From positions 12,023 through 76,022 of the forward strand of contig JAEYQO010000104.1 in the NCBI GenBank assembly GCA_023409975.1: a stretch of DNA of 64,000 bases. Direction: 5' to 3'. Below, piece by piece: positions 27,948-36,695 of the stretch (position 1 is the stretch's first letter; every line of letters begins with the position of its first letter). Origin of the DNA: Bacteroidota bacterium. GTDB lineage: Bacteria > Bacteroidota > Bacteroidia > Chitinophagales > Chitinophagaceae. A program made the translations under genes and the position numbers. The notes under the pieces are model-generated. The model had not been told where the DNA came from and ran no database searches. It saw only the letters and a program-made list of their open reading frames with translations.

Positions 27948-28370
27948 ATGTATACCGCTACTACACAGATCAGGGTCAGGTATGGAGAAACGGACCAAAT
28001 GGGGTACCTCTATTACGGAAACTATGCGCTCTACTATGAAGTAGGAAGGGCAGAAGCCATTCGTGAACTGGGTTTCACATACAGAGAACTTGAAGAAATG
28101 GGCATTATGATGCCAGTGGTCAAGTTGCAATGTGATTTTCTCAGACCAGCACTTTATGATAATCTCATAACAGTAAAAACAATCCTCAGGGAACTACCCA
28201 CGGGATCAAGTATTCAATTCCACTCAGAACTTTATAATGAGGATGACCAATTACTGAACCGGGGCATTACTACTCTGGTATTCTACGATCCCCTCGCAAA
28301 GAAAAAGGTGACCATGCCACCGGAACTGCTGAACCGGCTACGTACATTTTTTGAAGAATCAGATCCATGA
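27948..28370 (+). CDS. Acyl-CoA thioesterase, 4-hydroxybenzoyl-CoA thioesterase (YbgC/FadM) type hotdog
   Basis: 140 residues with the hotdog-fold signature RVRYGETDQMGYLYYGNYALYYEVGR cut here into its key parts: catalytic Asp in ETDQMG and the YYGNY turn, then the long central helix (EAIRELGFTYRELEEMGI). It hydrolyses acyl-CoA thioesters in the cytosol. Starts 2 nt after the SDR stop and overlaps cinA by 4 nt. Confidence 0.92.
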   Translation: MYTATTQIRVRYGETDQMGYLYYGNYALYYEVGRAEAIRELGFTYRELEEMGIMMPVVKLQCDFLRPALYDNLITVKTILRELPTGSSIQFHSELYNEDDQLLNRGITTLVFYDPLAKKKVTMPPELLNRLRTFFEESDP

Positions 28371-29629
28371 CAATAGCAAACGCATCAATTATCACCATCG
28401 GTGATGAACTACTCATAGGTCAGACGATCGATACTAATTCAGCGTGGATGGCACAACACCTGAACGCTATCGGTATTCAAGTCATCCGAAGAGTGGCGAT
28501 AGGAGATGACAAGGAAGCCATCAAAAATACGCTGGACGAAGAACTAAACCATTCGGACATAGTCCTGATCACCGGAGGACTAGGCCCCACTGCAGATGAT
28601 ATCACCAAACCCACACTTTGCGAGTACTTTGGAAGTCACCTGGTCGTTAATGAACAGGTTTTGGAGCAGGTGACACAAAGGTTTGCCAAAAGAAACCTTC
28701 CGATACTTGAAAGGAACACCAGGCAAGCAGAAGTACCGGATAATTGTACAGTTCTGTACAATGCGAAAGGGACAGCACCTGGCATGTTGTTCGAGAAAGT
28801 AGTGCACAACAGGAAGAAGCTGATTGTATCGATGCCCGGAGTGCCTTATGAAATGATGTATGTAATGGAGGAGCATGTACTGCCGTATGTTCAACAGCAT
28901 TTCACTGGTAAGGCCATCATTCACAAGTCTGTTCTTACAGCAGGATTAGGAGAAAGTTTCGTCGCCGAACGTATCCGTGATCTTGAGGAAGCGCTACCTG
29001 ATCATATCAGGTTAGCTTATCTGCCCGGACCGATGACGGTTACCCTGCGCCTTTCGGGAACTTGCGAGGATAAGCTGCGTCTCGAGAAAGAAATGCAATT
29101 GCGGCAGGAGGAAATAGCCAATCGACTTTCTGAACTTGTTGTCGCACTGGATGATTCACCACTGGAGTTCTCCATAGGGAAGGAGTTGACGGTCAGGGGC
29201 GAGACAATCGGCCTGGCCGAAAGCTGCACCGGCGGCTTCGTTGCCCATCGCATTACGCAGGTAATGGGTTCTGCAAAGTATTTCCAGGGCTCTGTGGTTT
29301 GCTACCAGAATGAAATCAAGGAATCTATGGTTGATGTTCCTCCGGATCTGCTGGAGGAAAAAGGGGCTGTATGTGAAGAGGTGGCTGTGGCCATGGCAAA
29401 AGGTGCCCGAAGTCGGCTGAAAAGCAACTACGGCTTCGGTGTCACCGGACTCCTGAGCCCCGGAGGTTCGGAGGATGCCCCTGTGGGAACAGTCTGGATG
29501 GCTATTACCGATGGCGAAAAAACCGTAACCAAAATGTACCGGTTTAGTTTTGACCGGTTACGCAATAAGGAAGCTTCTGTGAATCTGAGTCTGATGCTGA
29601 TACTACGGTTCATACAAGGAAAGGCATGA
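28367..29629 (+). CDS. cinA: CinA-like protein / nicotinamide-nucleotide amidohydrolase
   Basis: 420 residues, the full two-domain length. The N-terminal MoCF-like domain begins ASIITIGDELLIGQTIDTNS and carries TGGLGPTADD; the C-terminal CinA amidohydrolase domain has LAESCTGGFVAHRIT, SVVCYQNEIK and GVTGLLSPGGS. The family deamidates nicotinamide mononucleotide in the pyridine nucleotide salvage cycle and may hydrolyse ADP-ribose. Overlaps by 4 nt on both sides with its neighbours. Confidence 0.96.
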   Translation: MTIANASIITIGDELLIGQTIDTNSAWMAQHLNAIGIQVIRRVAIGDDKEAIKNTLDEELNHSDIVLITGGLGPTADDITKPTLCEYFGSHLVVNEQVLEQVTQRFAKRNLPILERNTRQAEVPDNCTVLYNAKGTAPGMLFEKVVHNRKKLIVSMPGVPYEMMYVMEEHVLPYVQQHFTGKAIIHKSVLTAGLGESFVAERIRDLEEALPDHIRLAYLPGPMTVTLRLSGTCEDKLRLEKEMQLRQEEIANRLSELVVALDDSPLEFSIGKELTVRGETIGLAESCTGGFVAHRITQVMGSAKYFQGSVVCYQNEIKESMVDVPPDLLEEKGAVCEEVAVAMAKGARSRLKSNYGFGVTGLLSPGGSEDAPVGTVWMAITDGEKTVTKMYRFSFDRLRNKEASVNLSLMLILRFIQGKA

Positions 29630-30150
29630 AGCAGTTCATATTTCTAACCGGTATGCCCGGTTCGGGAAAGTCCTGGTGGGGCCGCCACCTCTCAGCAGCT
29701 TGTGAAATCCCGTTTATCGATCTTGATGAGGTTGTCGAGCAGAAGACCAATCTGTCCATTGCAGCGATTATTCAAAGATATGGCGAGCCTGCATTTCGCG
29801 AGCTTGAAACAAGGTTTCTTCAGGAAGTGATCTCCAGTGCTTCAGAACCAATACTTCTCAGCACAGGTGGTGGGGCAATTCTTTCCAAAGACAACCGTCG
29901 GCTTTTCAAACAACACGGCTATACGATTTATCTCAAGGCAGGTATCGATTTCCTTATGGAACGTCTTCGGGATGAACTACATCTGCGTCCGCTTTTGACT
30001 TCTGGCCCAGACCTGCGTACGAGATTGGAGGAACTACTGATCCTCCGAAAACCCATGTATGAACAGTCTGACCTAATTTTGCAGGTAGAACACCTCCAGG
30101 CGGAGGAATTTGAACGAATTATCCGAACATGTATAGAACAGCAATCGTAA
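29626..30150 (+). CDS. aroK: Shikimate kinase
   Basis: 174 residues. Walker A GMPGSGKS at about 9-16, shikimate-binding IDLDEVVE, the RYGEPAFRELE segment, the STGGGA loop and the lid-region Arg in RPLL. It phosphorylates shikimate at O3 in chorismate (aromatic amino acid) synthesis. Coupled to cinA by a 4-nt overlap and to the DUF423 gene by a 22-nt overlap. Confidence 0.96.
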   Translation: MKQFIFLTGMPGSGKSWWGRHLSAACEIPFIDLDEVVEQKTNLSIAAIIQRYGEPAFRELETRFLQEVISSASEPILLSTGGGAILSKDNRRLFKQHGYTIYLKAGIDFLMERLRDELHLRPLLTSGPDLRTRLEELLILRKPMYEQSDLILQVEHLQAEEFERIIRTCIEQQS

Positions 30151-30524
30151 CAGGATCCGTGTTTGCAGGGTTAGGTATCATTCTGGGAGCTTTTGGAGCC
30201 CATGCGCTTAAACCACTTTTGACGCCAGAACAACTGGTTACCTTCGAAACTGCGGTTCGTTATCAGATGTATCATGCGTTCGGTTTACTTTTTTCGGGGT
30301 TGTTACATCATCTGGTACCGTCCAGATTGCTTCGTACCGCCGCTGTTTTTTTTATTATCGGAATTTTTCTTTTCAGCGGCTCTCTCTACGCCATCACCTT
30401 GCTAAAGATGCAGGGTGAGGTAGGTCTTGGCGGGGTGGGCATCATCACTCCCATTGGCGGCTTATTCTTTATTCTTGGCTGGATATTCCTCGTGCTGGCA
30501 TCTCTGTCCAGACGTCTTTCCTGA
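30129..30524 (+). CDS. DUF423 family membrane protein (YgdD-like)
   Basis: 131 residues, about four membrane helices. The family signature is clear: GAFGAHALK near the start, FETAVRYQMYHAFGLL, FSGSLYAI and ITPIGGLFFILGWI. Function unknown in all organisms. The start lies 22 nt inside aroK, an overlap that supports co-translation. Confidence 0.93.
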   Translation: MYRTAIVTGSVFAGLGIILGAFGAHALKPLLTPEQLVTFETAVRYQMYHAFGLLFSGLLHHLVPSRLLRTAAVFFIIGIFLFSGSLYAITLLKMQGEVGLGGVGIITPIGGLFFILGWIFLVLASLSRRLS

Positions 30525-30636
30525 AGAAGATCCCTCCTTCACATCCATTAAATCATAGTTTGGTAGTTTCGTAGAAGCTACCGGGTTTGAATTTTGTGTC
30601 AGCCCGGGTAATTGTATTCATTATAACCATACTGCC

Positions 30637-31707
30637 ATGAAGGAAATCTTAGATCAAAGCTATTGGGGTAACAGTTTACGCGACTATTTGATTGCAGCAG
30701 GCGTAACTATCGTCACACTGCTGATCATTAGTGTCATCAATATACTTGTTGTTAGAAAACTGAAAAGAATCACGGAGAAGACCGACAACAGGATAGATGA
30801 TTACCTGATTGCACTCGTACAGAAAAGCATTATGCCGCTGTTATTCGTCGGTTGCATCTACGCGGGGGTCAGAACTCTTAGAATCGAAGCGCGTTACCTG
30901 AAGTTTATTGAAAATATCTGGATGGTGATTTTCACCTTCTTTGCCATCCGCCTCATCGCATCTTTCGTCGAGTTTTTGCTGAAAGGTTATGTGAAGCGCC
31001 GTTTTGCAGCATCCGACAGGAGAAAAGAAGTACGCGGTATGCTCCTCATTCTGAAAGCCATACTCTGGGTCCTTGGTTTTGTGTTTCTACTCGACAATAT
31101 GGGCTATAATGTCACTACCGTCATTACAGGTCTTGGTATCGGCGGTATCGCCGTTGCGCTGGCTGCGCAAACCGTCCTGGGTGACCTTTTTGCCTATTTT
31201 ATCATCTTCTTCGACAGGCCGTTTGAAATAGGCGATTTCATCATAGTAGGGGATAAAATGGGGACCATCGAAACTGTGGGGCTGAAGACTACCCGAATTC
31301 GAAGTCTCGGTGGTGAAGAAGTGATCTTCTCAAATAAGGATCTGACTGAAGCCCGCCTGCACAACTATAAACGGATGGGCCGCAGGAGGGTAGTATTCAA
31401 GTTTCGCGTTGTTTATAGCACACCGGCTGCTATGTTGGAAGCGATCCCTGAAATCGTAAAGAAAGCTATAGAAGATGCAGAGGATACGACTTTCGACAGG
31501 GCTCATTTTTTCGCGTTCGGCGACAGTAGTCTCGACTTTGAGGTGGTCTACTATGTTGAGTCTTCAGACTATAATGTCTATATGGATAAACAACAGACGA
31601 TCAACCTGACAATTTTCCGCGAGTTTGAAAGCAGGGGAATCGGTTTTGCCTTCCCGACACGCACACTCTACCTCAACCATGAAACAAAACAGGAGCCACT
31701 TTCGTGA
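30637..31707 (+). CDS. Small-conductance mechanosensitive ion channel (MscS family)
   Basis: 356 residues. Several N-terminal membrane helices (about 17-36, 65-82, 94-115, 131-153), then the pore helix and beta domain signature GLGIGGIAVALAAQTVLGDLF cut to its parts GIGGIAVALAA and QTVLGDLF, followed by RPFEIGDFI and GTIETVGLKTTRIR. C-terminal cytosolic domain as usual. Opens under membrane tension to release solutes on hypo-osmotic shock. Confidence 0.94.
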   Translation: MKEILDQSYWGNSLRDYLIAAGVTIVTLLIISVINILVVRKLKRITEKTDNRIDDYLIALVQKSIMPLLFVGCIYAGVRTLRIEARYLKFIENIWMVIFTFFAIRLIASFVEFLLKGYVKRRFAASDRRKEVRGMLLILKAILWVLGFVFLLDNMGYNVTTVITGLGIGGIAVALAAQTVLGDLFAYFIIFFDRPFEIGDFIIVGDKMGTIETVGLKTTRIRSLGGEEVIFSNKDLTEARLHNYKRMGRRRVVFKFRVVYSTPAAMLEAIPEIVKKAIEDAEDTTFDRAHFFAFGDSSLDFEVVYYVESSDYNVYMDKQQTINLTIFREFESRGIGFAFPTRTLYLNHETKQEPLS

Positions 31708-31716
31708 CTCCTGTCT
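31691..31716 (+). terminator. Probable terminator overlapping the mscS-like stop codon
   Basis: Hairpin AGGAGCCAC (31691-31699) with GTGACTCCT (31704-31712), one mismatch and a 4-nt loop, followed by a modest T-rich tail. The gene is convergent with the E1 gene. Confidence 0.45.
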
Positions 31717-31741
31717 GTTTCTTATCAAAAATGACTGCCTG

Positions 31742-34135
31742 CTATTCGGCCATCATTTCCTGAATAACTCCTGCTATGTCCTCCGCATTGGGTTTTGAGA
31801 AGTAATCGCCGTCCGTGGCATAGGCAGGGCGATGAGATTGTGCAGTAATAGTGCGAGGTGCAACATCCAGCCAGCGGTATCCGCCCTGTTGTTCCATCAC
31901 CTGCTGGAACATATAAGCCGATGCACCCCCGGGAACATCCTCGTCCACAAATACAATTCTATTAGTCTTTTTCAGTGATTCGAGAATAATATGGTTGATG
32001 TCAAACGGCAGTAAAGTACGAACGTCCACTATTTCACAACTGATGCCCTGTGGCTCAAGATAGCTGACGACAGCCTCTTCTATGACTCTCAGGGTAGAAC
32101 CATACGACACGATTGTAATGTCTTCTCCCTCGCGAATGATCTCAGGTACACCAAACGGCACTGTGTAGGTGTCCAGGTTTGCAGGAAGGTTCTCTTTAAG
32201 GCGATATCCATTGAGACACTCAATCACAATACCAGGTTCGTCGCTGCGGAGTAGCGTATTGTACATTCCGGCTGCCTGGGTCATGTTTCTGGGTACACAG
32301 AGATACATGCCCCGGATACTGTTGAGGATCATGCCTATAGGCGATCCGCTATGCCAGATTCCTTCAAGTCTGTGTCCCCGCGTACGTACGATCAGCGGAC
32401 ACTTCTGTCCTCCCTTTGTACGATAAAGCAGGGTAGCGACATCATCACTCAATGGCTGCAATCCATAAAGCAGATAATCGAGATATTGTATCTCCGCAAT
32501 TGGCCTTAGCCCGCGCATGGCCATACCGATGCCCTGACCAATGATAGAAGCTTCGCGGATACCGGTATCAAATATCCTGAGCTCACCATATTTCTCCTGA
32601 AGTCCCGCAAATCCCTGGTTCACATCTCCGATTTTTCCAAGGTCTTCGCCAAAGGCAAAGACTGCGGGGTTCTTAGCAAAGGTGATATCAAAAAACTTGT
32701 TCAATACCTCGTACCCATTGGCCATCTCACCTGTAAATTGAGCCGGTACTTCTTCCACCTTCATGGCGGAATACCGGGATTCAGAATGTAGATGAGAACT
32801 AAACTTGTCTTTGTTTTCCTGTTTCAGCAGCTCATAATAACTCCTCAGATTTCTTACTGCCTCACTGTTGCTGCTGGTCATTCCAAGAACCTTCCCGATA
32901 GTCTGCATCACATCCTTACGGATCGGTTCCTTAATGCTGTTAAGTTGTTGCACAAGGCTGGCGATCTGCTGCCCCTGTGGACCCCCTTCGTAGACGAGTT
33001 GGTTTAGCAAGTTCGTAGCCTGCTGAATCTGCTGACGAATAGGGTTGATGAAATTATCCCAGGCCCTCTGTTTACTTTCTCTGGCCTCCTGTTTTGCCTC
33101 AGCCTCAAGCTGGTTCAGCTCTTCCTCGTTGCAAATTTCATTCTCCAGCAGGAAGTCCCGCATTTTTGCCAGACAGTCATATTCTTTTTCCCATTCCAGT
33201 CGCTCTTTACTTTTATATCGCTCATGAGAGCCGGAAGTAGAGTGCCCCTGTGGCTGGGTCACTTCCTGAATATGGAATACTGCGGGAATGTGCGTCTCCC
33301 GGACTTTTGCTATTCCATGCTGGATGGTTTCCACAAGGCCTGCATAATCCCAGCCTTTAGCTGTATAAATATTGATACCGCCCTTTCTGCTGTCATACTG
33401 CATTCCGGACAGTGCTTCAGATATCGAATTCTTGGTTGTTTGATACTTTCGGGGTACTGAAATACCATAGCCATCATCCCAGATGAATACTGCCAGCGGA
33501 ACCTGAAGTACTCCTGCTGCGTTAATCGTTTCCCAGAACAGCCCCTCAGAGGTCGATGCGTCTCCAATGGTACAAAAGACCACCTCATTACCCTTCCTTG
33601 TGAATTTTTCAAAGCCCTGCTCCAGCTCTTTTACATTCCGGTAGCATTTGGAGGCAAAGGCAAGCCCCAAAGCCCGGACCATCTGTCCTGCAGTAGGGGA
33701 AATATCACTCGAAGATTGTGGTGCTGTTGTCAGGTCTTTCCAGTCTCCATTGTCATCCAGCCAACGGGTGCCATAGTGACCATTCATCATCCTTCCCCCT
33801 GTCGCGGGTTCCTGGGTAATATCAGGATTGGCATATAGCTGAGCGAAAAACTTTTCGATATCACTCATACCCGTAGAGAACATAAGTGTCTGATCCCTGT
33901 AATACCCTGAGCGGATATCACCCGGTTGCATGCATTTTGCTGCTGCTATTTGCGCCAGCTCCTTGCCATCGCCAAATATTCCAAATTTCGCTTTTCCTGT
34001 AAGCACTTCGCGACGGCCGATAAGACTAGCCTCCCTGCTGGCTACAGCAAGTCGGTAGTCGCGTAGTACCTCCTCTCTGAATTCATCAAAAGACAAACGG
34101 CCTGTGGTCTGGGTAGTAGATGCTTGCGTCAACAT
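31742..34135 (-). CDS. Fused E1 alpha/beta subunit of a branched-chain/2-oxoacid dehydrogenase
   Basis: 797 residues. The N-terminal half is E1-alpha: GKAKFGIFGDGKE, SPTAGQMVRALGLA and the thiamine-diphosphate motif opening GDASTSEGLF and closing WDDGYGIS. A 150-residue helical linker leads to E1-beta (FGEDLGKIGDVNQGF, REASIIGQGIGMAMRG, VRTRGHRLEGIWHSG, VDVRTLLPFD, DEDVPGG). The holo-complex oxidatively decarboxylates 2-oxoacids to acyl-CoA; in Bacteroidota this fusion serves as 2-oxoisovalerate (or broad 2-oxoacid) E1. The E2 is not in the window; an E3 (lpdA) is at 42717-44123. Promoter mapped upstream. Confidence 0.93.
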   Translation of the reverse strand: MLTQASTTQTTGRLSFDEFREEVLRDYRLAVASREASLIGRREVLTGKAKFGIFGDGKELAQIAAAKCMQPGDIRSGYYRDQTLMFSTGMSDIEKFFAQLYANPDITQEPATGGRMMNGHYGTRWLDDNGDWKDLTTAPQSSSDISPTAGQMVRALGLAFASKCYRNVKELEQGFEKFTRKGNEVVFCTIGDASTSEGLFWETINAAGVLQVPLAVFIWDDGYGISVPRKYQTTKNSISEALSGMQYDSRKGGINIYTAKGWDYAGLVETIQHGIAKVRETHIPAVFHIQEVTQPQGHSTSGSHERYKSKERLEWEKEYDCLAKMRDFLLENEICNEEELNQLEAEAKQEARESKQRAWDNFINPIRQQIQQATNLLNQLVYEGGPQGQQIASLVQQLNSIKEPIRKDVMQTIGKVLGMTSSNSEAVRNLRSYYELLKQENKDKFSSHLHSESRYSAMKVEEVPAQFTGEMANGYEVLNKFFDITFAKNPAVFAFGEDLGKIGDVNQGFAGLQEKYGELRIFDTGIREASIIGQGIGMAMRGLRPIAEIQYLDYLLYGLQPLSDDVATLLYRTKGGQKCPLIVRTRGHRLEGIWHSGSPIGMILNSIRGMYLCVPRNMTQAAGMYNTLLRSDEPGIVIECLNGYRLKENLPANLDTYTVPFGVPEIIREGEDITIVSYGSTLRVIEEAVVSYLEPQGISCEIVDVRTLLPFDINHIILESLKKTNRIVFVDEDVPGGASAYMFQQVMEQQGGYRWLDVAPRTITAQSHRPAYATDGDYFSKPNAEDIAGVIQEMMAE

Positions 34136-34167
34136 AAATTACGTATTGCCGGGGTTTCTCAAAGCCA

Positions 34168-34200
34168 CAAAGGTAACTTCCCGGAGCTGGAAAATACAAA
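34168..34200 (-). promoter_or_regulatory. Promoter of the fused E1 gene
   Basis: On the minus strand, TTTG (34197-34200), 21-nt spacer, TACCTTTG (34168-34175), about 32 nt before the start codon. Confidence 0.6.
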
Positions 34201-34305
34201 ACGTTTGGGGTTTATGCGTCGGTCGGGCAGCCGAAAACTGTTCCTCAAACGATCATTTTGCCTCCGGAGGTACAGATTTTATTGCTTCTGAAGCAAATAG
34301 TACTG

Positions 34306-35154
34306 ATGAAATCGGTTACAGCATCGATGCAGGAATACGCGCGGGGAATTGCAGGAGGACTGCTCTTCAGCCTGCCGATACTGTACACCATGGAGGTTTG
34401 GTGGGCTGGGTTTATTATGCGCCCTCTGCATCTGGTGCTCTACATGTTAGCCACTTTCCTGCTGCTGCTCGGATACAATCGGTTTGCGGGCGTTCATGAG
34501 GGTACTTCCTGGAAAGAAGTGATCGTGGAATCCGTGGAGGAAATCGGTCTGGGAATGCTGCTTTCCTGCGCCGCCCTCTGGATTCTCGGCCGGATTAATT
34601 TCTCAACCATGGCGCCTTCTGAGATTGTCGGAAAGGTGATTATCGAGTCGATGACCGTCGCTATCGGTGTTTCAATCGGAACTGCCCAGCTTGGAGCCGA
34701 AGAGGAGGAAGGACAGGAAAATAGAAAGACTGACAAAGAAATACCAGATACGACAACGGCCTGGGGTGTATTTCAACAGGCTACACTCTCCCTTTGCGGC
34801 GCTGTTGTAATCGCAGGAAACATCGCCCCTACAGAAGAAATTCAACTCATAAGCTATGGGACAAGCCCCATAAAGCAATTGATAATCGTGTTGTTTTCTC
34901 TGTTTCTGGGAGTATTGATTTTATTCTTAAGCAACTTCCGAGGAGGAAGAAAGCCCGATTCTAAGGGACTTTGGTTTACTGTTATAGTTGAGGTAGGTCT
35001 GGCCTATCTTGCTGCAGTATCAGCCTCAGCTTTCATGTTATGGTTCTTCGGTCACGTAGACGGTATCGGTTGGAATATGTTCCTGGCTCAGGTGATTGTT
35101 CTTGGACTCCCCGCCATGCTCGGAGCTTCCGCAGGAAGGCTACTTATCAGATAG
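34306..35154 (+). CDS. TIGR02587-type integral membrane protein
   Basis: 282 residues, about seven membrane helices. The start at ATG 34306 (MKSVTASMQEYARGIAGG) fits the family better than 34258. Typical features: YARGIAGGLLFSLPILYTMEVWW near the N-terminus (shown here as ARGIAGG and MEVWW), VIVESVEEIGLG, and a mid-protein acidic loop (EEEEGQENRKTDKE). The family is uncharacterised but is nearly always coded beside TIGR02588, as here, 6 nt upstream of it. Confidence 0.85.
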   Translation: MKSVTASMQEYARGIAGGLLFSLPILYTMEVWWAGFIMRPLHLVLYMLATFLLLLGYNRFAGVHEGTSWKEVIVESVEEIGLGMLLSCAALWILGRINFSTMAPSEIVGKVIIESMTVAIGVSIGTAQLGAEEEEGQENRKTDKEIPDTTTAWGVFQQATLSLCGAVVIAGNIAPTEEIQLISYGTSPIKQLIIVLFSLFLGVLILFLSNFRGGRKPDSKGLWFTVIVEVGLAYLAAVSASAFMLWFFGHVDGIGWNMFLAQVIVLGLPAMLGASAGRLLIR

Positions 35155-35160
35155 AAAAAG

Positions 35161-35589
35161 ATGCTCATGGCTCGACAAAAACGAAAAAGTGCCGGAAAGG
35201 CGGAGGGTATCAAGAAAAACTGGTTGGAATGGCTGGTTTTTGGAATCGGCTCGCTTCTGATTTGTTTGGTGCTGGCAAACCTTCTCTTTCAAATGGTCAG
35301 GAAAACGGATCCTGAACCTCACCTTTCCCTTAAGGCTTGGCCGGACTCCCGTCACCATGAACCATTCCGATATAAAGTCCTGATCACTAACAATGGAGAT
35401 GTAACGGCTGAAGGAATTGTGATCACTGGTGCTGCATTTAAAAACGGTTTCGCTGTTGAACAGGCCAGCATCAGGCTGGACTTCTGCGCGCGTCATTCCG
35501 AAGAGGAAGGATGGTTAAATTTTAATGCAGGGGTAGGGCAGTCCGATTCTACAAGATTCTGGATTGAAAGTTATCGCATAGCTAAGTAA
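35161..35589 (+). CDS. TIGR02588-type small single-pass membrane protein
   Basis: 142 residues. A basic N-terminus, one membrane helix (about 21-43, LEWLVFGIGSLLICLVLANLL in two parts: LEWLVFGIGS, LLICLVLANLL), and a periplasmic Ig-like beta domain (YKVLITNNGDVTAEGIVITG, LDFCARHSEEEGWLNF). The family is defined by its pairing with TIGR02587. The two presumably form one membrane complex; function unknown. Confidence 0.85.
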   Translation: MLMARQKRKSAGKAEGIKKNWLEWLVFGIGSLLICLVLANLLFQMVRKTDPEPHLSLKAWPDSRHHEPFRYKVLITNNGDVTAEGIVITGAAFKNGFAVEQASIRLDFCARHSEEEGWLNFNAGVGQSDSTRFWIESYRIAK

Positions 35590-35673
35590 GGAGCCATAGC
35601 CAGCTATATCACTGGATGCTTGTTATGAATGGATTGTCAACTAAACCGCATTAGGGGCCTTTTTCGTTGTGTT

Positions 35674-35829
35674 TTAATCAGAGCCGTGACTTTCGTCTTT
35701 ACGGTTTCCGCCAGCTCCGCCTGTCTGACGATTGATTTTGGATGGTGCGCCTGGTCGACTTGTTTGCTTGCGCTCCGCACCGGTTCCGTTACCTCGGCTG
35801 TCACTACGGTTGTTTCTGGGGCTTTTCAT
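35674..35829 (-). CDS. Small hydrophilic protein (51 aa), candidate gene
   Basis: A 51-codon frame on the minus strand, ATG at 35829 to TAA at 35674. The product is very polar and basic, rich in Arg, Gly, Asn and Ser (MKSPRNNRSDSRGNGT at the start, GGAGGNRKDESHGSD at the end), with no hydrophobic segment: intrinsically disordered by composition. It occupies the gap between TIGR02588 and the GNAT gene. The opposite-strand frame there is Cys/Val-rich and unconvincing. Small charged proteins of this kind are common in Bacteroidota spacers; expression is unproven. Confidence 0.45.
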   Translation of the reverse strand: MKSPRNNRSDSRGNGTGAERKQTSRPGAPSKINRQTGGAGGNRKDESHGSD

Positions 35830-35872
35830 AGTGCTGAAGTTTTTATGTTTCGCGGGTAAACGGTGCTATTAA

Positions 35873-36397
35873 TTATAGATCATACCGCATCAGAATGTCT
35901 GTCTGCTTGTCGTTTCCCAGCATAAAGTCATGCCTGCCAAAGGTGTTGAATCCGTTCTTTTCATAAAACCGGATAGCCCTGTAGTTTGCCTCCCAGACAC
36001 CCAGCCAGATGAAGGGAGCTTCCTGCTGTCCTGCTGTACTAAAGGCTATCTCCAGCAGCGACTGTCCGATGCCCTCTCCAAGAAATTGCCTGGTGACATA
36101 GATGCGCTCAATCTCAAAAGCCGCTGCATCTAGTGGCTCTGTCTGGGCGGTTCCCGTATTCAGCTTGAGGTAGCCCGCAACGACATCACCTTGAGATGCC
36201 AGAAAGAAAGTGGAATTTTGGTTCTGAAGTTCGGATTTCAGCTGGGGTATTGAAAAGCTCTGTTCGAGATACATCGCCATATTCCCCGGGTCGTTCATCT
36301 CAGCAAATGCTTCGGCAAATGTCTGAATGCTGATCTGTTGTAACAGCTCGACATCATTTACATCTAAACGGCGGACTGAAATGGGTTCACCAGGCAT
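35873..36397 (-). CDS. GNAT family N-acetyltransferase
   Basis: 174 residues. The GNAT core is visible: IERIYVTRQFLGEGIGQSLLE (strand beta-4 and the acetyl-CoA pyrophosphate loop, QFLGEGIG), then IWLGVWEANYRAIRFYEKNGF as motif B (shown in parts WLGVWEANYRAI and FYEKNGF). Close to diamine/amino-acid acetyltransferase types; substrate unknown. A TACATTTG -7 motif lies 14 nt upstream. Confidence 0.92.
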   Translation of the reverse strand: MPGEPISVRRLDVNDVELLQQISIQTFAEAFAEMNDPGNMAMYLEQSFSIPQLKSELQNQNSTFFLASQGDVVAGYLKLNTGTAQTEPLDAAAFEIERIYVTRQFLGEGIGQSLLEIAFSTAGQQEAPFIWLGVWEANYRAIRFYEKNGFNTFGRHDFMLGNDKQTDILMRYDL

Positions 36398-36411
36398 CGT
36401 TCAAATGTACA

Positions 36412-36419
36412 AAACCTTT
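36412..36419 (-). promoter_or_regulatory. -7 element for the GNAT gene
   Basis: TACATTTG on the minus strand, 15 nt before the start codon; the -33 match (TTTG, 15-nt spacer) is poorly spaced, so only the -7 part is called. Confidence 0.45.
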
Positions 36420-36442
36420 ATCCGCTTAGCGATTCAAACACT

Positions 36443-36503
36443 CATTGGCCGGCGAAGGATGCTCAGAAGATTTTTTTCCAACCATTAGCATCCTTCGCCA
36501 ATG
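36443..36503. repeat. 17-bp inverted repeat with T-rich loop
   Basis: The right arm (36487-36503, AGCATCCTTCGCCAATG) is fully complementary to the left arm (36443-36463) except for a 4-nt bulge in the left arm. The loop is 23 nt and contains seven T. It lies in an otherwise empty spacer between the GNAT promoter and the tRNA-Leu terminator; a 160-nt stretch after it (36504-36662) shows nothing recognisable. Confidence 0.75.
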
Positions 36504-36662
36504 ATAACTCTTCTATGACTCAACGATAATACTTCTTTGATAGCCTGTCGACCTAATATTTTCGGAAATTCAAGTCTGGGATTTGTGGATGAATGAAGTA
36601 AATCGCACCAAGCTAGTTGCGTTTTAATCCGAGTTAACGCCCCGGAACTTCATGGCTTAAAA

Positions 36663-36695
36663 TAAAAAAAGCCTCCCGCGCTTTGCGGAAGGCTT
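36663..36695 (-). terminator. Intrinsic terminator downstream of tRNA-Leu
   Basis: On the minus strand, an 11-bp stem (AAGCCTTCCGC with GCGGGAGGCTT, one G-U pair, 5-nt loop) followed by seven T, directly after the tRNA 3' end. Confidence 0.9.

Noticed and set aside
35629..35859. Plus-strand frame of 76 codons rich in Cys and Val
   Set aside because: It is antisense to a better 51-codon polar frame and lacks any signal peptide or family pattern.
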